This document shows, piece by piece, positions 46,870 through 53,892 of a DNA stretch of 64,000 nucleotides; position 1 is the first letter of the stretch, and every line of letters starts with the position of its first letter. Below the pieces are notes generated by a model, which was not told where the DNA came from, searched no databases, and saw only the letters and a program-made list of their open reading frames with translations. The position numbers and the translations under genes were made by a program. Where the stretch lies: contig CAWBGE010000010.1 of the NCBI GenBank assembly GCA_963788185.1, forward strand, positions 452,701 through 516,700. The letters run 5' to 3'. Source of the stretch: CAIWHR01 sp963788185. Its GTDB lineage: Bacteria; Pseudomonadota; Gammaproteobacteria; Burkholderiales; Casimicrobiaceae.

Positions 46870-47574
46870 ATGCGCGCGCCGAAAACCATGTCAGACGCCT
46901 TTCACCAGCCCGCCATTCTGCCAGAAGTCACGCCCGCCGCCGCATACGATGGAACGTGTGTCCGCTGCCCGCGGCTGGTCGCGTTTCTTGACGACGTCCG
47001 CGCGCGGCATCCTCACTATCATTGCCGACCGGTGCCGCCGTTCGGCGACTCTGCCGCGCGCCTGCTCGTCGTGGGCATGGCGCCGGGAATGCACGGCGCG
47101 AATGCCAGCGGGCGTCCCTTCACCGGAGATCACGCCGGCATCCTCCTCTACGCGACACTGCACGAATTCGGATTTGCCCTGCAGCGCGACGGCGCGTCGA
47201 TCACCGATGGCCAGCAGCTCGTCGACTGCCGGATCACCAATGCGGTGAAATGCCTGCCGCCTGACAACAAGCCGTCGCCGCAGGAAGTGCGAAGCTGCAA
47301 TGCGTACTTGGCGGCGGACCTCGCCCGGGTCCCCACGGGTGGGGCGATTCTGGCCCTGGGCCGCATCGCCCACGAGGCGACCATGCGCGCGCTGGGTCGG
47401 CGTCCGGCGGCGTTTCCTTTCGGACATGGCAGGCGGCATCCGGTCGACGCCGGGCGGCTCGTTGTCGACAGCTACCATTGCAGCCGCTACAACACGAATA
47501 CCGGGCGCCTGACGGCCGCGATGTTCGGTGCTGCCGTCGCTGTGGCAGCGGAGCACGTTCGCGCCCATGCATGA
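46870..47574 (+). CDS. Family 5 uracil-DNA glycosylase (UDGb)
   Basis: A 234-residue iron-sulfur glycosylase that removes uracil and related deaminated bases from DNA. Motifs are VVGMAPGMHGANASGRPF (motif A, lacking a catalytic Asp/Asn of other families as usual for UDGb), TNAVKCLPPDNKP and motif B HCSRYNTNTGR. The 4Fe-4S ligands appear as CVRCPR plus the Cys in VKCLPP and in SCNAYL. The first in-frame ATG (46870) was used; ATG 46888 is an alternative and neither has a strong ribosome site. The end overlaps uvrC by 8 bp. Confidence 0.88.
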   Translation: MRAPKTMSDAFHQPAILPEVTPAAAYDGTCVRCPRLVAFLDDVRARHPHYHCRPVPPFGDSAARLLVVGMAPGMHGANASGRPFTGDHAGILLYATLHEFGFALQRDGASITDGQQLVDCRITNAVKCLPPDNKPSPQEVRSCNAYLAADLARVPTGGAILALGRIAHEATMRALGRRPAAFPFGHGRRHPVDAGRLVVDSYHCSRYNTNTGRLTAAMFGAAVAVAAEHVRAHA

Positions 47575-49420
47575 CGCGACTCCGGCACCTGTACCGGTGG
47601 GGCGCGATGAAGTGTCGCCGCCGTTCGATGCGCACGAACTGATTGCGTCGCTGCCGCATCGTCCCGGCGTTTACAGGATGTACGACGCCGCCGGCGTCAC
47701 GCTTTACGTGGGCAAGGCGCAGGATCTCAGGAAGCGCGTCGCAAGCTATTTCCAGCGCGGCGCGCACGAGACGCGCATCGCGCTGATGGTGGCGCAGATA
47801 GCGAAGGTCGAAACCACGGTGACGCGCTCCGAGGCCGAGGCCCTGTTGCTGGAGAACAACCTCATCAAGGCGCACGAGCCGCGCTACAACATTCTCTTCC
47901 GCGACGACAAGAGCTACCCATACGTGTGTCTCACCGGCGATGCATTTCCGCAACTGCGGTTTCATCGCGGCAAGCTCGACCGCCAGCACCGTTACTTCGG
48001 GCCTTTCCCCGGCGCCGGGGTCGTGCGCGAAGGCATGGCCCTTCTGCAGAAGATCTTTCAGTTGCGCACCTGCGAGAACACGGTGTTCGCGCATCGCTCC
48101 CGTCCGTGCATGCTCCATCAGATCGGCCGCTGCAGCGCCCCTTGCGTCGGACTCGTCAGCGAGTCGGACTATGCCGCCGACGTCAAGGCGGCTGTCATGC
48201 TTTTGCAGGGCAGGACCAGTGAAGTAATGGCTGAAATCAAGGGACAGATGGATGCGGCCAGCGCGGCATTGGCGTTCGAGCGCGCTGCGATCCTGCGCGA
48301 CAAGATCAGCCGGCTTTCGCAGCTTCAGGCGCGGCAGTTTGTCGAGAGCGCGACAGCCGGCGATGTCGACGTGGTCGCGGCGGCAGCGGAACAGGGGCTC
48401 GTCGCAGTCAACGTGGTGATGATCCGCGGCGGGCGGCACGTCGGCGACCGCACGTTCTTTCCCCGGCATGCCGATTCCGAACAGCTTGCGGTCGTGATTG
48501 CCGCCTTTCTCGAGCAACACTACGTCGAGCAGGCGGTTCCTCCCACGATAGTCGTCTCCGACGCGTCGGACCACCAGGCACTGATGGAAGTGTTGACGGC
48601 GCAGGCGGGCGCGCGAGTGACGATTGCAGGCAACCCCGGCGGCGAGCGCCGCGTCTGGCTGGCGATGGCGGCCCAGAATGCGGCGATTGCGATCACACAG
48701 AGGCTCGCCCAGCGCGCGACGCAGGACCAGCGACTGGCGGCGCTGCAGGAGGCGCTCGGTCTGCCCGCCGACGCGCAGCGCGTCGAGTGCTTCGACATCT
48801 CGCATACGATGGGCGAACGCGCCGTCGCATCCTGTGTCGTATTCGACCGTTGCGCGATGCAAACGGGCGAGTACCGGCGGTTCAACGTCGTGCCGGAAAA
48901 GGGCGGGGATGACTACGCCGCGATGCGCGAGGCCTTGTCTCGGCGCTTTGCACGCATAGTCGCCGGCGAGATTCCGCGGCCCGATCTGCTCGTCATCGAT
49001 GGTGGCAAGGGGCAGGTGGGGGTCGCCGCCGGAGTGCTGGCCGAGCAGGGCGTGCATGATCTGAAGGTGGTCGGAATTGCCAAGGGCCCGGAGCGCAAGG
49101 CGGGCATGGAGGAGATCGTCTTCCCCGACCGCGACGAAATCTTGAAGCTGCCGGCCGATCATCCGGGCCTGCACCTGCTCCAGCAGATCCGCGACGAGGC
49201 ACACCGCTTCGCCATCCAGGGACACCGTGCGCGGCGTGCCAAGGCGCGCACGACATCTTCGCTCGAGGAAATCAGCGGCGTCGGCGCACGCAGGCGCCAG
49301 GCACTGCTGGCGCACTTTGGGGGCTTGAAGGGCGTCCGGGCGGCCAGTGTTGACGACCTTGCCCGCGTGCCCGGGATCAGCCGGACGCTGGCCGCGAAGA
49401 TCTTCGCCGATCTGCATTGA
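47567..49420 (+). CDS. uvrC: Excinuclease ABC subunit C
   Basis: Nucleotide excision repair nuclease, 617 residues. N-terminal GIY-YIG domain (about 27-105, GVYRMYDAAGVTLYVGKAQDLRKR), a Cys-rich region (CMLHQIGRCSAPC), UVR helix pair (about 210-245), the RNase H-like second nuclease (DISHTMGERAVASCVVFD, VIDGGKGQ) and C-terminal helix-hairpin-helix pair (ISGVGARRRQALLAHFGG). ATG 47567 overlaps the glycosylase end by 8 bp, so two DNA repair genes are translationally coupled. Confidence 0.95.
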   Translation: MHDATPAPVPVGRDEVSPPFDAHELIASLPHRPGVYRMYDAAGVTLYVGKAQDLRKRVASYFQRGAHETRIALMVAQIAKVETTVTRSEAEALLLENNLIKAHEPRYNILFRDDKSYPYVCLTGDAFPQLRFHRGKLDRQHRYFGPFPGAGVVREGMALLQKIFQLRTCENTVFAHRSRPCMLHQIGRCSAPCVGLVSESDYAADVKAAVMLLQGRTSEVMAEIKGQMDAASAALAFERAAILRDKISRLSQLQARQFVESATAGDVDVVAAAAEQGLVAVNVVMIRGGRHVGDRTFFPRHADSEQLAVVIAAFLEQHYVEQAVPPTIVVSDASDHQALMEVLTAQAGARVTIAGNPGGERRVWLAMAAQNAAIAITQRLAQRATQDQRLAALQEALGLPADAQRVECFDISHTMGERAVASCVVFDRCAMQTGEYRRFNVVPEKGGDDYAAMREALSRRFARIVAGEIPRPDLLVIDGGKGQVGVAAGVLAEQGVHDLKVVGIAKGPERKAGMEEIVFPDRDEILKLPADHPGLHLLQQIRDEAHRFAIQGHRARRAKARTTSSLEEISGVGARRRQALLAHFGGLKGVRAASVDDLARVPGISRTLAAKIFADLH

Positions 49421-49539
49421 GCCTCGGGCTCCTGCGAATTCCCGACGGTCTTCGAGGTCCGCCCGTCCGCGCCTGTTCAGGCACGGTAGAATGCCCGTGC
49501 GCGCTCAAGGGTGGCGCGCAGCGATCTACGCCGACAATT

Positions 49540-50115
49540 GTGCCCAATATCCCCAACGCGCTCACCTGGCTGAGGATCTTTCTGATCCCGGTGTTTGTCG
49601 TCGTCTATTACGTTCCAGACGCATGGCTCCTTCCGGCGGCGAAGAATTGGACCGCGATGAGCGTCTTCGCTTTCGCCGCGGCGACCGACTGGTTCGACGG
49701 CTACCTTGCCCGCCGCTGGGGTCAGACCAGCGCGTTCGGGGCCTTTCTGGATCCGGTTGCCGACAAGTTGATGGTCGCGGCGGCTCTGATTGTGCTGGTG
49801 TGGCTCGATCGCGCCGAGACCTGGCTCGCCATCATCATCATCGGTCGCGAGATCGCCATATCGGCGCTGCGCGAGTGGATGGCTCAATTGGGTGAAACCA
49901 AGAGCGTGGCCGTCGCCTTCGTCGGCAAGGTGAAAACCGCTGCGCAGATGACCGCGATCATCGCGCTGCTGCTGTGGCAACCGGTGATTCCCGGCGTGTC
50001 GACGCGCTGGCTGGGCACGGTTGCACTGTGGATTGCAGCCATCCTGACGCTGTGGTCGATGTTTCACTATCTCCGACTTGCCGCGCCGCACTTTCGTCGC
50101 CACGGAGGCGTTTGA
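49540..50115 (+). CDS. pgsA: CDP-diacylglycerol-glycerol-3-phosphate 3-phosphatidyltransferase
   Basis: Makes phosphatidylglycerol phosphate; 191 residues with about five membrane helices. The CDP-alcohol phosphotransferase motif D-G-x2-A-R-x8-G-x3-D-x3-D is complete in DWFDGYLARRWGQ and FGAFLDPVADK. I use GTG 49540 (MPNIPNALTWLRIFLIPVF), the normal N-terminus of the family, although the frame is open from 49417. It is 119 bp after uvrC, a common pairing. Confidence 0.93.
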   Translation: MPNIPNALTWLRIFLIPVFVVVYYVPDAWLLPAAKNWTAMSVFAFAAATDWFDGYLARRWGQTSAFGAFLDPVADKLMVAAALIVLVWLDRAETWLAIIIIGREIAISALREWMAQLGETKSVAVAFVGKVKTAAQMTAIIALLLWQPVIPGVSTRWLGTVALWIAAILTLWSMFHYLRLAAPHFRRHGGV

Positions 50116-50141
50116 CCCGCTCGGCAGGAGGTCGGTATAAT
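50112..50141 (+). promoter_or_regulatory. tRNA-Asn promoter
   Basis: TTGACC (50112-50117), 18-bp spacer, perfect TATAAT (50136-50141), overlapping the end of pgsA and 10 bp before the tRNA. Confidence 0.85.
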
Positions 50142-50151
50142 TGCAGGCTGT

Positions 50152-50227
50152 TCCCTGATAGCTCAGTTGGTAGAGCGACGGACTGTTAATCCGCAGGTCC
50201 CAGGTTCGAGCCCTGGTCGGGGAGCCA
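50152..50227 (+). tRNA. tRNA-Asn (GTT)
   Basis: A 76-nt cloverleaf with encoded GCCA end; anticodon GTT at 50185-50187. All stems are regular. The 3' end abuts an integrase gene, the usual arrangement of a tRNA used as an attachment site. Confidence 0.98.
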
Positions 50228-50231
50228 ATAA
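50203..50231. other. Putative att site at the tRNA-Asn 3' end
   Basis: The T-arm and acceptor 3' half of tRNA-Asn followed by AATA, directly against the integrase stop at 50232. Tyrosine integrases commonly recombine here. No second copy of this stretch was found in the rest of the window, so the other boundary is either outside or lost. Confidence 0.45.
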
Positions 50232-51284
50232 TTACAGGGGGTTAGCGCTTTCTGCTGATCCCTTTCGCGTTTCTGGCGTAGCCAAATCGTAACCGCCGAA
50301 CAACGAGTCGAGCCGGTTCGCGGCTTTCGCGAGATGGTCCGGCGCCAAGTGAGCGTAGCGTTCGACCATCACCGATGAGCGCCAGCCGCCAAGCCGCTGC
50401 AGCTCGTGCGTCGGTGTTCCCGATTGCCGATGCCACGTGGCCCAGGTGTGCCTTGTGTCGTGCCAGCGGAAATTCTCGATCCCGGCACGCTTCAAGGCTT
50501 TCCTCCACGCTCGTGTATTGGCGGTCGCCAGCGGTTTCCCGCCGTAGGTAAACACCCGCTCGCGGTGCTTTCCGAGCTGCCGTCGCAAGACTTCCAGCGC
50601 GGTCGCGTTGAGCGGCACGGCAATCGGCTTGCCATTCTTCGATTGCTCCGCGTCAACCCAGGCATGTCCCGCCGCCAGGTCCACGCGTGACCACTCCAGC
50701 CCGAGTACATTCGACTGCCGCAAACCCGTTGCCAACGCGAAGATGACGACCTCCCGCTGATGCTCTGGCAACTCGCCGAGAAGCGCTTCTGCTTGTTCCA
50801 CGGTGATCGACCGTTCCCGTCCCGAGCCTTCCTTGAACAGCTTTATCTTCGGCGTCTTGTCGATCCATTCCCAATCGTCTCGTGAACGAAGGAGGATGGC
50901 TCTGACCAGTGCCAGGTAGCGGTTCACCGTCGCTTTGCCGGCCGTCTTCAGCTTCTCGGCCTTGATCGCATCGATAACATCGAGGGTAATGCCATCAAGC
51001 ATCAGGGTGCCCATGAACGAATCTAGCCAGCGAAGCTTCTTGATGTCTTCCTGGTGTGTGGCCTTCTCCGTGGTTTCTGCCAGCCAGCGAACTACCGCTT
51101 CCTTCCATGCGCGACGCGGCTTGACGCCGAGCCGCTGTTGCTCCCACAGCGATACTTTCAGCTTGTCGTGGTATTCCTGGGCTTGAGCTTTGTTTTCAGT
51201 CCCAGTGCTGCGCTGTATTGTTCGTCCGCTGTGGCTGATCTTGACCCACCAATGCGGTGAGTCATTGCGTTTGTAGAGTGACAT
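50232..51284 (-). CDS. Tyrosine-type site-specific integrase
   Basis: A 350-residue phage/island integrase. N-terminal arm-binding domain (SLYKRNDSPHWWVKISHSGR), SAM-like core-binding domain (about 55-155), and catalytic domain with Arg in ALATGLRQSNVLGLEW, HDTRHTWATWH and the nucleophile Tyr in MVERYAHLAPDHL. The gene ends 4 bp from tRNA-Asn and points toward it. Its start lies inside the upstream excisionase-like gene (127-bp overlap). Confidence 0.93.
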   Translation of the reverse strand: MSLYKRNDSPHWWVKISHSGRTIQRSTGTENKAQAQEYHDKLKVSLWEQQRLGVKPRRAWKEAVVRWLAETTEKATHQEDIKKLRWLDSFMGTLMLDGITLDVIDAIKAEKLKTAGKATVNRYLALVRAILLRSRDDWEWIDKTPKIKLFKEGSGRERSITVEQAEALLGELPEHQREVVIFALATGLRQSNVLGLEWSRVDLAAGHAWVDAEQSKNGKPIAVPLNATALEVLRRQLGKHRERVFTYGGKPLATANTRAWRKALKRAGIENFRWHDTRHTWATWHRQSGTPTHELQRLGGWRSSVMVERYAHLAPDHLAKAANRLDSLFGGYDLATPETRKGSAESANPL

Positions 51285-51490
51285 GGTTCCAACTCCTTAC
51301 GTTCACTCTGCAACACACGCCGCGGATATTGTGACCGGATGTGTTCGATGAGGTCAACGTCTACGAAGACCCAGCACTTGCCGATCTTCGCGCCGGGTAT
51401 TTCCCCGGCGCGAGCCTTTTCCTGCAGGGTCACCGGATGGATGTGCAGGAACGCGGCGGCGGCTTGCAGATCGAGCGTGTTCACGCACAA
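51158..51490 (-). CDS. Excisionase-like helix-turn-helix protein
   Basis: A 110-residue protein whose first 60 residues match the MerR-like/HTH_17 fold of excisionases and AlpA regulators (LDLQAAAAFLHIHPVTLQEKARAGEIPGAKIGKCWVFVDVDLIEHI). The remaining 50 residues overlap the integrase start in another frame and may be little constrained. It would supply the directionality factor or the control of integrase. The GC-rich context and operon position agree. Confidence 0.7.
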   Translation of the reverse strand: MCVNTLDLQAAAAFLHIHPVTLQEKARAGEIPGAKIGKCWVFVDVDLIEHIRSQYPRRVLQSERKELEPCHSTNAMTHRIGGSRSATADEQYSAALGLKTKLKPRNTTTS

Positions 51491-51519
51491 ATCCTATTGG
51501 CGCGTGTTGCGATCAAACC

Positions 51520-52389
51520 CTACCGACCCAAGTAGACCGCTGTAATCTGCTCGCGGCCGTGGCCCATCTCGTGACTGATCGCCTCGCGGGCCTCGCGATC
51601 GGTCTCCTTCTGCTTCGCCGTGAGCTGCTTCGCCGTCGGACCACCGCGCGCTGAGCATTGCCAGCCGGTCAGCCCTTGGTAGCGCGCCTGGGCATACAAA
51701 TGCCGATGCCCGTGGAAGGCGTGAATGCCGACCCGCCCGCACTCGTAGCGGAAGTGCTGCAGGTAGTCGCGATAGGTCGTGTAGCCGGGCGCGACCAGGC
51801 TCTTGCCCTTGGCGAGCGCCTTGGCCTCGTCGAGGAGCTGCCGCTGCTCCGGGGTGCGGATAGGAATCCGGATCTCCCGCCCGCCCTTGTTCCAGGAATC
51901 CTTGAGCACCAGCATGTCGCCCCGGTCCGCCCACGCCGGGACGATCTTGATCGAGGCTTCACGGCGCAGGCCGAAGGCAGCCTGCAAGCGCAGCGACATT
52001 TGGGCGCAGGGGGTGCGGATACTCTCGATTTGTTCCATGCCAAGCTCCTTTGCTTTGGAAATGTTGGTGACGTACACGCGATCCGGAATGCCGTAGGCGG
52101 CGTTGGTGCGGGCGACGATGTTGTCCTTGCCGAGCTTCTGTACCGCCCAGCGCAGCACTGCCATGCGGTTCTTGATGGTCCCGGGGGAGAGTTCCTCGGC
52201 GAGCCAGCGGGCGACCACCTTCTCCACGTGCTTGGGCTTCAAGCCATGGGCCCGCAATCCTCGGTAGCCCATCTCGTGAAGCTGATCGGCGATCAAATCC
52301 AGGATGTGCTCCCGGTCGGCCTGGGTAGCGTAGCTGCCATCGCGGTTATGCCGGCAGAGCTCTTTGAAGTCGTGGTTCAGGTCGCGCAC
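51520..52389 (-). CDS. Second integrase-family protein (Integrase_1 type)
   Basis: A 289-residue protein of the phage integrase N-terminal/Integrase_1 group often found on genomic islands. N-terminal SAM-like region (ILDLIADQLHEMGYRGLRAHGL...) and catalytic region with Arg in AAFGLRREASIKIVP, the His pair in HGHRHLYAQARYQ, HEMGHGREQI and Tyr in TAVYLGR at the extreme C-terminus. Sequence is unlike the tRNA-linked integrase, so it belongs to another element or a two-recombinase island. It lies 29 bp upstream of the excisionase-like gene on the same strand. Confidence 0.82.
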   Translation of the reverse strand: MRDLNHDFKELCRHNRDGSYATQADREHILDLIADQLHEMGYRGLRAHGLKPKHVEKVVARWLAEELSPGTIKNRMAVLRWAVQKLGKDNIVARTNAAYGIPDRVYVTNISKAKELGMEQIESIRTPCAQMSLRLQAAFGLRREASIKIVPAWADRGDMLVLKDSWNKGGREIRIPIRTPEQRQLLDEAKALAKGKSLVAPGYTTYRDYLQHFRYECGRVGIHAFHGHRHLYAQARYQGLTGWQCSARGGPTAKQLTAKQKETDREAREAISHEMGHGREQITAVYLGR

Positions 52390-53567
52390 GGGTCTCTCCT
52401 TCGAAGGCAGTCAAGAAGGGTAAGCGAGTGTGCGTCCTCCCCCCTTGTCGGAGGAGGTCCGCGTGCCGCGCCAGCGCTGGCGCGCGGACCGTCTTTTCTT
52501 TCCGTCGGGTGCTTCGTTTCCTGCGCATGCGCCATTTCCTTTCATCAGAGCGTTGTCCTTGGCGCCAGGGCGCCATTCTTTGTTGCTGTGGTGAATCCAG
52601 TCAGGTAAGTGTTACTGCTCGCCTGGAGCGCCGTAGCGACTCCAGCGGATAGCTGCGAGCACGGGACACCACATCCCGTTCGTGCGGTTGCTTTGCTGCT
52701 CGCCAGCGCCGCACGGCGCTTCTGTTGGCGTCGCGCTGCGTTCCGGTGGGAACTGCCAGCGCGAAAGTCCTTGACCCAGGACTCACGGGGCGCCGAAGCA
52801 GGCGCGTGGGACGATCCGTGGGACGGATCCGATGGCGACCGGCATTGCACCGGTCGGACAGAGGCGTAATGGCGGCAGCGGAGGCCATCACGTGGATTGG
52901 AGCGCTACGTCACTAGGCGAAACGCCGCTAACATGGAGCGCCGCCAGGGGAAAGCGCGTACGTCACTAGCGGTGGCCCGCTAGTAACGACGCGCGCTGGG
53001 CCAGGGAGGTTGGCGCAGCGAGCCGGCCAAAGGGTGTGCGCAGCACAGCGCTGCGGCACACGATCGGCCGCCGGTCGCGCCTACCCTGATGGACACCGCG
53101 GGCGCGCTCGAAAACGAACGCCACCCGGAGTCCCACACCCCGACTTGCGACCGCACCGCATGAAGCCTGTTGCGATTGCGCCGGGGTCTGACGAAGCTGC
53201 GGCAACGAACCACCGACCGCAGCGGATCTTTCGACGTAACCTCAGGCCCGCAAGGGCCCGCCGGCTTTCAGAGGCAGGACGGCATTGGGCGCCGATGACT
53301 CGGCAAAGGGCGACGCGTAAGGGGCGTCATGCCGGCCTGGCGTGGCCAACGTACTGCAACAAACCAAAAGGGGCGCCGCCCGTCATGGACGGCATGGGGC
53401 GCACTGTCGCTCACGGTGACCGAGGCCGTCCACCGGAAAACGAAAACTTGCATCGGCGGTTTTTCGAATGGCTGGCCACGACCGCGCCGGCGCCCCTGCT
53501 TGAAGGTCGCTGACCGGCTAGAGTGGTCATTCCAATGTCGGAACAACCGAGCCGCCCCGTATGGGCC
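52390..53567. other. Gene-poor accessory DNA
   Basis: About 1.2 kb without a frame I can support. It contains the direct repeat TACGTCACTAG at 52906-52916 and 52959-52969, a CTAGCGG/CCGCTAG hairpin at 52966-52983, and at 53499-53516 the first copy of an 18-bp repeat found again at 56847. Several open frames exist on both strands but none shows protein-like composition or family motifs. Confidence 0.5.
53499..53516 (+). repeat. 18-bp direct repeat, copy 1
   Basis: CTTGAAGGTCGCTGACCG occurs here and, identical and in the same orientation, at 56847-56864. The two copies flank the transposase remnant and the P-type ATPase gene. The sequences outside the repeat differ. Confidence 0.75.
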
Positions 53568-53684
53568 GACGCGTACGCCCAGCTCCCGAGCTACCTGGGC
53601 CTTGGGCTGCTCGCTCAACGCCGTCTGACGAACCGCTTCCAGCTTGAAGTCCCGATTCAATTTCCTGCGCGGCGTGTATTCCAT
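53568..53684 (-). pseudogene. Truncated IS3-family transposase OrfA
   Basis: An ATG behind an excellent GAGGAGGTG ribosome site starts MEYTPRRKLNRDFKLEAV and continues through AQVARELGVRV, the helix-turn-helix start of IS3-type OrfA. After about 39 residues the sequence leaves the family (no leucine zipper, no OrfB), so only the element's left end remains. It marks past insertion activity in this region. Confidence 0.7.
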
Positions 53685-53892
53685 CGAACACCTCCTCAAG
53701 TCAGTATTGCTCCAATCGAGGTGTCCATCAAACGTGGGTACCTTCAGACCGGCCAGAACCAGGCACTCACGACGGACTGCTTTCAGCAGGTGGTGTTCTT
53801 GCCTTCCCCACCCTATTGGTCCAGCCTGCTCCGGTGCGGTCCCGTACCTCAATACGGCGGAGCCTCGCCGCGAGCCGGGTGTTCGGTCGATC

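Noticed and set aside
53010..53513. 167-residue plus-strand frame in the island
   Set aside because: Arg/Pro/Ala-rich with no recognisable fold, no ribosome site, and it runs into the 18-bp repeat.
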